A stretch of DNA of 50,739 nucleotides, from contig DCIY01000010.1 of the NCBI GenBank assembly GCA_002317295.1, positions 1-50,739 of the forward strand, given 5' to 3'. Below are positions 9,109 to 16,257 of this stretch, piece by piece. Both the position numbers and the translations under genes were made by a program. Below the pieces are notes generated by a model. It was given only the letters and a program-made list of their open reading frames with translations, searched no databases and was not told the origin of the DNA. Origin of the DNA: Bacteroidales bacterium UBA1714 (lineage in GTDB: Bacteria > Bacteroidota > Bacteroidia > Bacteroidales > Paludibacteraceae). Within the stretch, counting starts at the first letter, position 1. The number at the start of each line of letters is the position of its first letter.

Positions 9109-10043
9109 AAACTGAATAAATATTCTAAACTTTCACGAATAAGTCCCTCTTCTGCCACCTGATTGATCTGCGGTTGCCCTACGGCGGACAATAAGGTAAA
9201 ATGAATCGCCTCAGCACTTTGGTTCTTTTTGTCCTGACGCATCAGCGCCATGAGCGCATTTTCATCCTTGCAATACGAGCAGGGTACATGACCATAATAC
9301 TGCACCATTACATGGCTCAGTTGACGCAATACCTCTCGATCCAACCCCAACAACACCACACTCAGATACGCTTCTGCTACCAACCCCTGCATCACGGCCC
9401 AACCATGCGCAATCGGAGCGTGCTGGCGCCAGGCCATTTGTTCCAGCGCATGACCCACGGTGTGACCCAGATTCAACTGCTTGCGCATCCCCTTCTCTTT
9501 CGGATCATGACGAACGATATCATCCTTGATGGCGCGTATGCGCTCTATCAACGCTTGCCCGATGGTTTCCGCTTCATAGCATTGCAAAGCATCCGCATAA
9601 CACTGCTCATCCGCCAGCAAAGCCGTTTTCACCACTTCGGCCATCCCGCTTAACCAGTCTTCTCGCGATAGGGTATCCAGATAATGCGCATGCGTATGGT
9701 TCTTCTTGGGTGGGTAAATGGCCCCAATCACATTTTTGTACCCCTCATAATCAATGCCCGTCTTGCCACCGATTGAGGCATCCACCATACTCAACAGCGT
9801 CGTAGGCACCACTTCCCATTTCATTCCTCGTTTGTAGGTGGCCGCTGCAAAGCCGCCCAAATCGGATATGCTGCCGCCACCCACACAGATGAGCGTGTCC
9901 TGACGAGTCGCCTCGTGGGCGATTAACCACTTCCATATTCTCTGTACCTGCCTCAGGTTCTTGCACCCCTCGCCACCTCGAATAACCAGGGTCGGATAGG
10001 GGGAAGAATAAGGCGTTTTGCGATCACGAATAACAAACTTCAT
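9105..10043 (-). CDS. aroB: 3-dehydroquinate synthase
   Basis: The NAD- and metal-dependent enzyme that cyclises DAHP to 3-dehydroquinate, second step of the shikimate pathway. Signature segments are GGGSISDLGGFAAATYKRG, VPTTLLSMVDASIGGKTG and KNVIGA. The metal ligands are seen as Glu in GMAEVVK, His in NLGHTVGHALE and His in HGWAVMQG. At 312 residues it is shorter than the usual 340-360, mainly at the N-terminus, though the catalytic core is complete. I use the ATG at 10043 rather than the upstream TTG. No other shikimate gene is adjacent. Confidence 0.95.
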   Translation of the reverse strand: MKFVIRDRKTPYSSPYPTLVIRGGEGCKNLRQVQRIWKWLIAHEATRQDTLICVGGGSISDLGGFAAATYKRGMKWEVVPTTLLSMVDASIGGKTGIDYEGYKNVIGAIYPPKKNHTHAHYLDTLSREDWLSGMAEVVKTALLADEQCYADALQCYEAETIGQALIERIRAIKDDIVRHDPKEKGMRKQLNLGHTVGHALEQMAWRQHAPIAHGWAVMQGLVAEAYLSVVLLGLDREVLRQLSHVMVQYYGHVPCSYCKDENALMALMRQDKKNQSAEAIHFTLLSAVGQPQINQVAEEGLIRESLEYLFSL

Positions 10044-10063
10044 ACACAAAAATTCAAATTTGC

Positions 10064-10095
10064 TTGCAAAGTTACAAAAATTTTTGTAATTTTGC
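10064..10095 (+). promoter_or_regulatory. Promoter of the thioredoxin operon
   Basis: TAATTTTGC at 10087-10095 is a perfect -7 element, 18 bases before the ATG at 10114. A TTG at 10064-10066, 20 bases upstream, can serve as the -33 part. It shares the 70-base divergent region with aroB. Confidence 0.7.
10066..10074 (-). promoter_or_regulatory. -7 element for aroB
   Basis: On the minus strand TAACTTTGC (the complement of GCAAAGTTA) lies 23 bases before the aroB ATG. No good TTTG is found at the ideal distance. The element is interleaved with the divergent promoter for the thioredoxin operon, so the two may compete for polymerase. Confidence 0.6.
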
Positions 10096-10113
10096 AGCCT
10101 AATTGAAAAAAAA

Positions 10114-10539
10114 ATGAAGAAATTTCTGTTTTTTACCCTCTTTTTGGCTTCTGTCGTTGCTTCTGCCCATGCTGAGGTAACCTATTTGACGACTTCGCAG
10201 TTTGTGGAGAATGTATTTAATTATCGTACGGATTCTGTATGGAACTATCGCGGTAAAAAACCCTGCGTCATCGATTTTTATACCACCTGGTGTGGCCCCT
10301 GTAAGCGATTGGCTCCCATCATGGAGGAACTGAGCGAAACCTACAAGGGCAAGGTCAATTTCTACAAGGTCGATACCGAACAGGAACGGGAATTGGCGTA
10401 TATCTTCCAAATCAACAGCATCCCACAGGTGCTGTATATCCCCGTCAAAGGAGAACCTATTTTGTTAAAAGGATTGTATCCCAAGGAGAATATCGTCGAA
10501 ATCATCGACGAGGCACTGTTGGGAAAAAAGAAAAAATAA
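10114..10539 (+). CDS. Exported thioredoxin-family protein
   Basis: A 141-residue protein with a signal peptide (KKFLFFTLFLASVVASAHA, cleavage probably after AHA) and a thioredoxin fold. The redox motif is WCGPCK with Cys60 and Cys63, and the cis-proline loop is seen as SIPQVLY. It should act in the periplasm as a disulfide reductase or isomerase; which partners it serves is not shown. It is first in an operon with the cation antiporter, three bases apart. Confidence 0.9.
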   Translation: MKKFLFFTLFLASVVASAHAEVTYLTTSQFVENVFNYRTDSVWNYRGKKPCVIDFYTTWCGPCKRLAPIMEELSETYKGKVNFYKVDTEQERELAYIFQINSIPQVLYIPVKGEPILLKGLYPKENIVEIIDEALLGKKKK

Positions 10540-10542
10540 ACC

Positions 10543-12150
10543 ATGCAAGTCGAATTTGTTCTGTTAGTTTTATCCCTCCTTTTCTTTGCCAGTATCTTTA
10601 CCGACAAGATAGGGTATAAGTTTGGAGTCCCTGCATTGCTGCTGTTTTTGGCAGTCGGTATGTGCTTTGGTCCGGAAGGCATAGGCTCCTGGTTCGGTGC
10701 TCCCAGTATTGGTCGCATGATCAGTATAGGAGGCGCCCAAGCCATCGGCACCATCGCCCTGTGTGTCATCCTGTTCTCGGGTGGCATGGACACCAAGATA
10801 AGCGATATCCAACCGGTTTGGGCCCCGGGCCTGATGCTGGCTACCATTGGCGTATTAACCACGGCTGCTATTACCGGCGTGATTATCTATTTCATGTTTG
10901 GCTGGCTGCCCGCAGTCACCAGCCTGAGCATCGGTACCGCCTTGCTCATGGCGGCTACCATGTCCTCAACGGATAGCGCAAGCGTGTTCTCCATCCTCCG
11001 AACCAACGGGGTGCAACTCAAGCATAATCTGCGCCCGCTGCTCGAACTCGAATCCGGTGCCAATGACCCCATGGCTTATATTCTCACCGTCACACTCATC
11101 GGACTGGTCACCAGCACCAGCGCGCACGTATCCGCACTCGCTATCGTTCAGGATGTACTGATCCAACTGGTCATGGGGGGTGTCATGGGTTTTGCGTTTG
11201 GAAAAATCATCGTCTGGCTGCTGCGCAAAGTGCCACTGAGCAACGAGAGCCTCTATCCCATCATGGTCCTGACGGCCTGCATCTTTATCTTTGCAGCCAC
11301 CTACTACCTCAAGGGCAATCCGTATCTGGCCGTCTATACCGGTGGTCTGATTATCGGTAACAGCAAGTTTACCAAAAAACGCCAGACCAAATCGTTCTTC
11401 GATGGTCTGACCTGGCTGAGCCAACTGATGATGTTCCTCATGCTGGGCTTGATGGTCGTTCCTTCTCACCTGCTGCAGTTGGGCGTTTGGCTGCCCTGCC
11501 TGATTATCAGTGTGGTCATGATCTTTATCTCTCGCCCTCTCAGCGTGTTCCTGTGCATGATCCCGTTTAAGCAATACAAACAGCGCGACAAACTGATGCT
11601 TTCCTGGGTGGGACTCAAAGGGGCTGTGCCCATTATCTTTGCCATCTTGTGCGAAGCCAATGGCGTCGAACATGCCGATATGATATTCAATGTGGTCTTT
11701 GCCTGCACACTCGTCAGCCTGTTGGCGCAAGGCACGACCTTGGGAACCGTGGCGGCCAAACTCAATCTGGCTACACCCGCGGAACAAAAAGCCCGCCTGC
11801 GCTACTTTGATATCGATCTGCCCGAAGAAGTGGAAGCGTCGGCTGAGGAAAAAGAGGTGACGGCACAAATGCTGGCCAATGGCAATATGCTCAAACAAAT
11901 ACCTGTTCCCTCACAAACCCTCGTCATCATGGTACGACGGGACGATACCTTCTTTGTTCCTACCGGAAACACCATCCTCCGCGAGGGAGATCAACTGCTC
12001 GTCATCTCTGACAATAATGCCGAAATAGTCGTGCAGGACAAAGAGGAAGAGGATGAAGAAATCCTGTCCAAGTGGAAACTGAATATGATGTACAATACCC
12101 GCGCATTCTTGCGGGAAAAATGGGACCAATTGGTCAAAAACAGCCGTTAA
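10543..12150 (+). CDS. nhaP2: K+/H+ antiporter, NhaP2/CvrA type
   Basis: A 535-residue CPA1-family antiporter. The first 400 residues form about twelve hydrophobic helices with family motifs such as MSSTDSASVFSILR and LELESGANDPMAYIL, the latter carrying the ion-binding Asp. A cytoplasmic RCK_C/TrkA-C domain (about 430-500) ends in LREGDQLLVISD. This architecture is that of potassium/proton antiporters used in pH and osmotic adjustment. A TrkA_N domain is absent, as in NhaP2. Three bases separate it from the thioredoxin gene and four from the next gene. Confidence 0.88.
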   Translation: MQVEFVLLVLSLLFFASIFTDKIGYKFGVPALLLFLAVGMCFGPEGIGSWFGAPSIGRMISIGGAQAIGTIALCVILFSGGMDTKISDIQPVWAPGLMLATIGVLTTAAITGVIIYFMFGWLPAVTSLSIGTALLMAATMSSTDSASVFSILRTNGVQLKHNLRPLLELESGANDPMAYILTVTLIGLVTSTSAHVSALAIVQDVLIQLVMGGVMGFAFGKIIVWLLRKVPLSNESLYPIMVLTACIFIFAATYYLKGNPYLAVYTGGLIIGNSKFTKKRQTKSFFDGLTWLSQLMMFLMLGLMVVPSHLLQLGVWLPCLIISVVMIFISRPLSVFLCMIPFKQYKQRDKLMLSWVGLKGAVPIIFAILCEANGVEHADMIFNVVFACTLVSLLAQGTTLGTVAAKLNLATPAEQKARLRYFDIDLPEEVEASAEEKEVTAQMLANGNMLKQIPVPSQTLVIMVRRDDTFFVPTGNTILREGDQLLVISDNNAEIVVQDKEEEDEEILSKWKLNMMYNTRAFLREKWDQLVKNSR

Positions 12151-12154
12151 CAAC

Positions 12155-13687
12155 ATGAAAAGAGTCTTTCTTACCGGAGCAACCGGCACCATGGGATGGG
12201 CCGGCATGCAGGAGATCCTGCGCTACCCGGATCGCTATAAACTGCGCATCTTGGCGCGACCCAGTCAGAAGAATAAAGCCAAACTCTCCCCATACCTCGA
12301 TCGCATCGAAGTGGTGTGGGGGGATCTTACTCGCTACGAGGATGTGCTGCAGGGCGTAACCGGCAGCGATATCGTGCTCCATGTGGGCGGAATGGTTTCG
12401 CCCCAGGCGGACTATCGTCCTACCCTGACGCGCAAAACCAACCTCTCCGCAGCCACCTATATTCGCGATGCCGTTCTCGCTCAACCGCAGGACCATCAAC
12501 CCAAAGTGGTGTACATCGGTAGCGTGGCCCAAATGGGTGACCGACGTGAACCCCTGCACTGGGGACGAACGGGAGACCCTATCTGCGTCAGCGCGTATGA
12601 CCACTATGGCCTGACCAAAGCCATGGCCGAACGCATCATCACCAATTCGCCCATACGGCGTTGGGTCAGTCTTCGCCAATCGGGTATTCTCTATCCCGCT
12701 ATCCTCAAAAACTACGACCCCATCATGTTCCATGTGCCCATTCGCGGCGTGTTGGAATGGGCTACCGTGGAGGACAGCGGCCGACTGCTCGAACGAGTGT
12801 GCCGGGACGAGGTGCCCGAACAGTTCTGGAATCGCTATTATAATATCGGTTCAGGAAACGATTACCGCATCTCCAACTACGAGTTCGAATGCCTGTTGCT
12901 CCACGCCATCGGCGTGCCGCGACCGGAAAAAATATTCGCCTCCCATTGGTTTACCACCCGCAATTTCCACGGCATGTGGTACCTGGATGGCGATGTGTTG
13001 GAAAACTACCTGCATTTCCGCGCCAATATCCCGGTGAAGGAATATTTCCGCCAAATGGCCCAATCGTCCACCTTACCTTCCGGACTGAAGTTCGCCATTC
13101 GCTCCCGCCTCGTCTACGCTTCCTACCTGGTACCGCATATCGTCAAACTCTCCATGTACTGTCTGGCCATGTCCAAAGAACATGGTACCCAATGGTGGAT
13201 TCGTCATCACAAATCGCAGCGCATTCACGCCTACTACGGCAGCCTCGAAGCCTACCGGGCCATTCAGCCTTGGAGCAAAATGGATCTGAGTCATCCTTCT
13301 GCTACACCCGTCATCCTCAATCATGGTTACGACGAGACCAAACCCATGTCCGAGTTTACCATCGAGGATATGCAGCGTGCGGCCGCTTTCCGTGGAGGCA
13401 AATGCCTCAGTACCACCATGGTACAGGGCGATTGGGATACCCCCCTGCAGTGGGAATGTGCCCAGGGACATACATTTGAAGCATCGCCTCGACTCATCCT
13501 GCTGGGCGGACACTGGTGCCCCGACTGCTTCCCCTATCCCTACAAAGGGGAAAAGAATGAACGCCCGTGGAACTGGGACGAGGAAGCCAAACGCAATCCG
13601 TTCTTTGCCCAACTGTGGGCACCGCTCCACGAGGCATCCGAGCATAATGTGTATGGAAGTGAGGTTTTTGAAGGTTGGGAAAAATAA
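12155..13687 (+). CDS. Extended SDR/epimerase fused to a zinc-ribbon-like C-terminus
   Basis: A 510-residue two-part protein. The N-terminal 300 residues are an extended short-chain dehydrogenase: LTGATGTMG near residue 5 for NAD(P) and the catalytic YGLTK (Tyr151, Lys155). The C-terminal 120 residues contain WECAQGHTF and, about 20 residues later, HWCPDCF, a Cys/His pattern that could bind zinc and resembles the ribbons of DUF4379-like proteins. The fusion is unusual; substrate is unknown. The stop overlaps the start of the DEAD-box gene (TAATG), so translation is probably coupled. Confidence 0.78.
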   Translation: MKRVFLTGATGTMGWAGMQEILRYPDRYKLRILARPSQKNKAKLSPYLDRIEVVWGDLTRYEDVLQGVTGSDIVLHVGGMVSPQADYRPTLTRKTNLSAATYIRDAVLAQPQDHQPKVVYIGSVAQMGDRREPLHWGRTGDPICVSAYDHYGLTKAMAERIITNSPIRRWVSLRQSGILYPAILKNYDPIMFHVPIRGVLEWATVEDSGRLLERVCRDEVPEQFWNRYYNIGSGNDYRISNYEFECLLLHAIGVPRPEKIFASHWFTTRNFHGMWYLDGDVLENYLHFRANIPVKEYFRQMAQSSTLPSGLKFAIRSRLVYASYLVPHIVKLSMYCLAMSKEHGTQWWIRHHKSQRIHAYYGSLEAYRAIQPWSKMDLSHPSATPVILNHGYDETKPMSEFTIEDMQRAAAFRGGKCLSTTMVQGDWDTPLQWECAQGHTFEASPRLILLGGHWCPDCFPYPYKGEKNERPWNWDEEAKRNPFFAQLWAPLHEASEHNVYGSEVFEGWEK

Positions 13688-14958
13688 TGCATTTTGACGA
13701 ATTAGCACTTTCAGACGGCGTCTTGGACGCGCTGTGGGATATGCATTTTGATGAGTGCACCCCGGTTCAGGAAAAAGCCATACCGTATATATTAGAGGGA
13801 AAAGATGTCATCGCCTGCGCTCAAACGGGTACAGGCAAAACGGCTGCCTATATCCTGCCGCTGCTCACCAATCTCGAGTATGATGACCATGACCCCAATT
13901 TGCTCAATGCCATCATCATGGCACCCACACGCGAATTGGCACAACAGATTGACCAACAAATGGAAGGGTTTGGCTTTTATGTCCCCTTCTCATCCGTAGC
14001 CGTGTACGGAGGCAACGATTCCGGCGCATGGGGCACGCAGGTCAAAGGATTGCAAACAGGAGCCGATGTGGTCATTGCTACCCCCGGACGACTGCTGTCC
14101 CAAATGAATATCTACGACATCGATTTCTCCGGGGTCAAATATTTTATCCTCGATGAGGCCGACCGAATGCTCGATATGGGCTTCTATGACGATATCATGA
14201 CCGTGTACAAGCACCTGCCTCAGGATTGTCAAAAGATCTTGTTCTCTGCTACCATGCCGCAGGATATTCGTAAGATGGCGCGCGCCATGATGCACCAGCC
14301 CGTGGAAGTGCAGATAGCCATTTCACGACCGCCGGAAACGATTCACCAAATGGCAGCCGACCTGTACGAGGCCCAAAAAATCGCCATGCTCCGCACACTC
14401 ATACCTCAGGATATGAAGAAAGTCATCGTGTTTGTGGGCAAAAAACAGAAAGTCAAAGACCTGACACGCGAATTGCGCCGACAGGGACTCGATGCACGAG
14501 CCATGCACTCCGATTTGGAACAGAAAGAACGCGATGCCGTGATGCTGGATTTCAGAAATGGAAAAATCAACGTCCTGGTCGCTACCGACATCGTGGCACG
14601 TGGCATTGATGTGGACGATATACCGCTGGTCATCAACTACGATGTGCCCCGCGACGCAGAAGACTATGTCCACCGCATAGGACGAACAGCCCGTGCAGAG
14701 AACTTAGGCTCCGCAGTCACTTTCGTCAGCCAGGAAGACCAACGCTATTTTCAAAAGATAGAACGGTTCTTAAATCACGCCATAGAACGACTGACCATCC
14801 CAACAGAACTGGGACCTGCACCCCAACCACTGGCCATGACCACCACACGCAAACCTAAAGCTTGCGAATCCGCCACTCGTTCGGGTAAAGGTTGTTCAAC
14901 CGGTTCCCGACGTTCTTGGCGAAACCGAGGCAAACACCCTCGTAAGTCAAAAGAATAG
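13687..14958 (+). CDS. rhlE: DEAD-box RNA helicase (RhlE-like)
   Basis: A 423-residue ATP-dependent RNA helicase. Motifs run in order: F-x-Q region CTPVQEKAIP, motif I AQTGTGKT (about 44-51), Ia APTRELAQQ, II LDEADRMLDMGF (about 155-166), III SAT, and VI HRIGRTARA (about 328-336). A basic tail rich in Arg and Lys follows residue 385, typical of RhlE and useful for RNA binding. I chose the ATG at 13687, overlapping the preceding stop. The last 104 bases overlap the convergent rsmF gene, so the basic tail is encoded opposite the conserved end of rsmF. Confidence 0.92.
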   Translation: MHFDELALSDGVLDALWDMHFDECTPVQEKAIPYILEGKDVIACAQTGTGKTAAYILPLLTNLEYDDHDPNLLNAIIMAPTRELAQQIDQQMEGFGFYVPFSSVAVYGGNDSGAWGTQVKGLQTGADVVIATPGRLLSQMNIYDIDFSGVKYFILDEADRMLDMGFYDDIMTVYKHLPQDCQKILFSATMPQDIRKMARAMMHQPVEVQIAISRPPETIHQMAADLYEAQKIAMLRTLIPQDMKKVIVFVGKKQKVKDLTRELRRQGLDARAMHSDLEQKERDAVMLDFRNGKINVLVATDIVARGIDVDDIPLVINYDVPRDAEDYVHRIGRTARAENLGSAVTFVSQEDQRYFQKIERFLNHAIERLTIPTELGPAPQPLAMTTTRKPKACESATRSGKGCSTGSRRSWRNRGKHPRKSKE

Positions 14959-16189
14959 TACCCAAAGGAAGACTTCCCAAACTCAGCGCTTCACTGCGCA
15001 AATAACTCAACGCCTGCTCGCGCGTCAAAGCTACCTGAACAAAGGCCTCCTTTTTCATGGCCTTGGCCATCGCCAGACTGTGCTGAGGTGCCACGTTCTT
15101 ACCACGAATCTCTCCAATACCAAATCCCGTACAGATGCAGGTCAGACAGGTGCTTAGGTAATCAATCAACTCCTTATACGCCATCGGATAGGCGGTCATA
15201 AACCGATCCGCCTGACGAATGGCCCAGTCTTCGGGCTTCATCAGCCACTTTTGCATCTCACTCAGAAATTCCACATTCTGATTCTTCAGGGTCACTTTCT
15301 TGACCTTAAATTCAGGCACATATTCCTCGCTCTTGCGCAATACCGCGATGTAAAATCCTTCGCCACGGGTCAGGTGAGGATAAAAATGATAACCTGCTTC
15401 GCTTTCATAGATGCCCCAGGATTCGTCATGATGCAAGGGCAATATCTCCGCTCCCAAACAGTCCGCTGCCCACTTGACATTCTCTTCATCCTCTTCGCGG
15501 TTAAAGGTACAGGTGGAGTAAATCAGTATACCACCCGGCTTCAGCGCCTCCCAAACATCCATCAATATGCTGCGCTGACGCTCGGCACACATTTGCACAT
15601 TCTTCACACTCCACTGCTCCCTGGCCTCCTCGTCCTTGCGAAACATGCCCTCGCCCGAACAGGGGGCATCCACCAATATGCAATCAAACAAATTGCGGGT
15701 ATGCATCGCAAAATCAGCCGGCTTATTGTGGGTGACAACCACATTGCCATTGCCCCATTTCTGGATGTTTTCACTCAGAATAAACACCCGCTGGCGGACC
15801 ACTTCGTTACTGATCAACAACCCTCCATCTTTCAGATGCTGACTAATCAGCGTCGACTTGCCACCCGGAGCGGCACACAAGTCCAGCACCACGCTGTTGG
15901 GCTCCACATATTGGTCCAATGCCTGCTGAACAAACATCGAACTGGCCTCCTGCACATAGTAGCATCCGGCGTGAAAAAGAGGATCCAGCGTAAACTGGGG
16001 GCGCTCACTCATATAGTACCCATCTACATGCCATGGAACCTCGTCGATATCACATGGAAAAGACAGTACATCCAACTTGTCATTCAGTCGGATACTCGTC
16101 TGGGGTTCGGTCTCCAAAGCACGGAACAAACACTCCGCTTCTGGCCCCAATTGCTGACGCATACTATCTAAAAATTCTATGGGCAACAT
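14855..16189 (-). CDS. rsmF: 16S rRNA m5C methyltransferase RsmF-like
   Basis: A 444-residue NOL1/NOP2/Sun-family enzyme that methylates a cytosine of 16S rRNA using S-adenosylmethionine. The SAM site LDLCAAPGGKST is near residue 102. The two catalytic cysteines are in DAPCSGEGMF (about 175) and YSTCTFNREE (about 226). The C-terminal domain ending in the conserved NEWRIRKL supports RsmF over RsmB, which lacks it. Its final 104 bases overlap rhlE head-on. The start at 16189 follows a well-formed minus-strand promoter by 10 bases. Confidence 0.9.
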   Translation of the reverse strand: MLPIEFLDSMRQQLGPEAECLFRALETEPQTSIRLNDKLDVLSFPCDIDEVPWHVDGYYMSERPQFTLDPLFHAGCYYVQEASSMFVQQALDQYVEPNSVVLDLCAAPGGKSTLISQHLKDGGLLISNEVVRQRVFILSENIQKWGNGNVVVTHNKPADFAMHTRNLFDCILVDAPCSGEGMFRKDEEAREQWSVKNVQMCAERQRSILMDVWEALKPGGILIYSTCTFNREEDEENVKWAADCLGAEILPLHHDESWGIYESEAGYHFYPHLTRGEGFYIAVLRKSEEYVPEFKVKKVTLKNQNVEFLSEMQKWLMKPEDWAIRQADRFMTAYPMAYKELIDYLSTCLTCICTGFGIGEIRGKNVAPQHSLAMAKAMKKEAFVQVALTREQALSYLRSEALSLGSLPLGTILLTYEGVCLGFAKNVGNRLNNLYPNEWRIRKL

Positions 16190-16199
16190 ATTTCAGCGT

Positions 16200-16232
16200 G
16201 CAAAATTACACTTTTTTTTTGACATATCAAAA
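16200..16232 (-). promoter_or_regulatory. Promoter of rsmF
   Basis: On the minus strand TTTTG (complement of 16228-16232) and TAATTTTGC (complement of 16200-16208) are separated by 19 bases, a good match to consensus. The site is interleaved with the divergent helicase promoter. Confidence 0.75.
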
Positions 16233-16249
16233 TTTTTTAGTACTTTTGC
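16218..16249 (+). promoter_or_regulatory. Promoter of the PcrA/UvrD helicase
   Basis: TTTG at 16218-16221 and TACTTTTGC at 16241-16249, spacer 19, end eight bases before the ATG at 16258. This fixes the start and excludes upstream in-frame codons that lie inside rsmF. Confidence 0.8.
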
Positions 16250-16257
16250 ACACAATT

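Noticed and set aside
10966..11898. A 310-codon minus-strand frame inside the antiporter gene
   Set aside because: Its sequence is unusually rich in His, Asp and Gln, as expected from reading hydrophobic codons in reverse; no motif or promoter.
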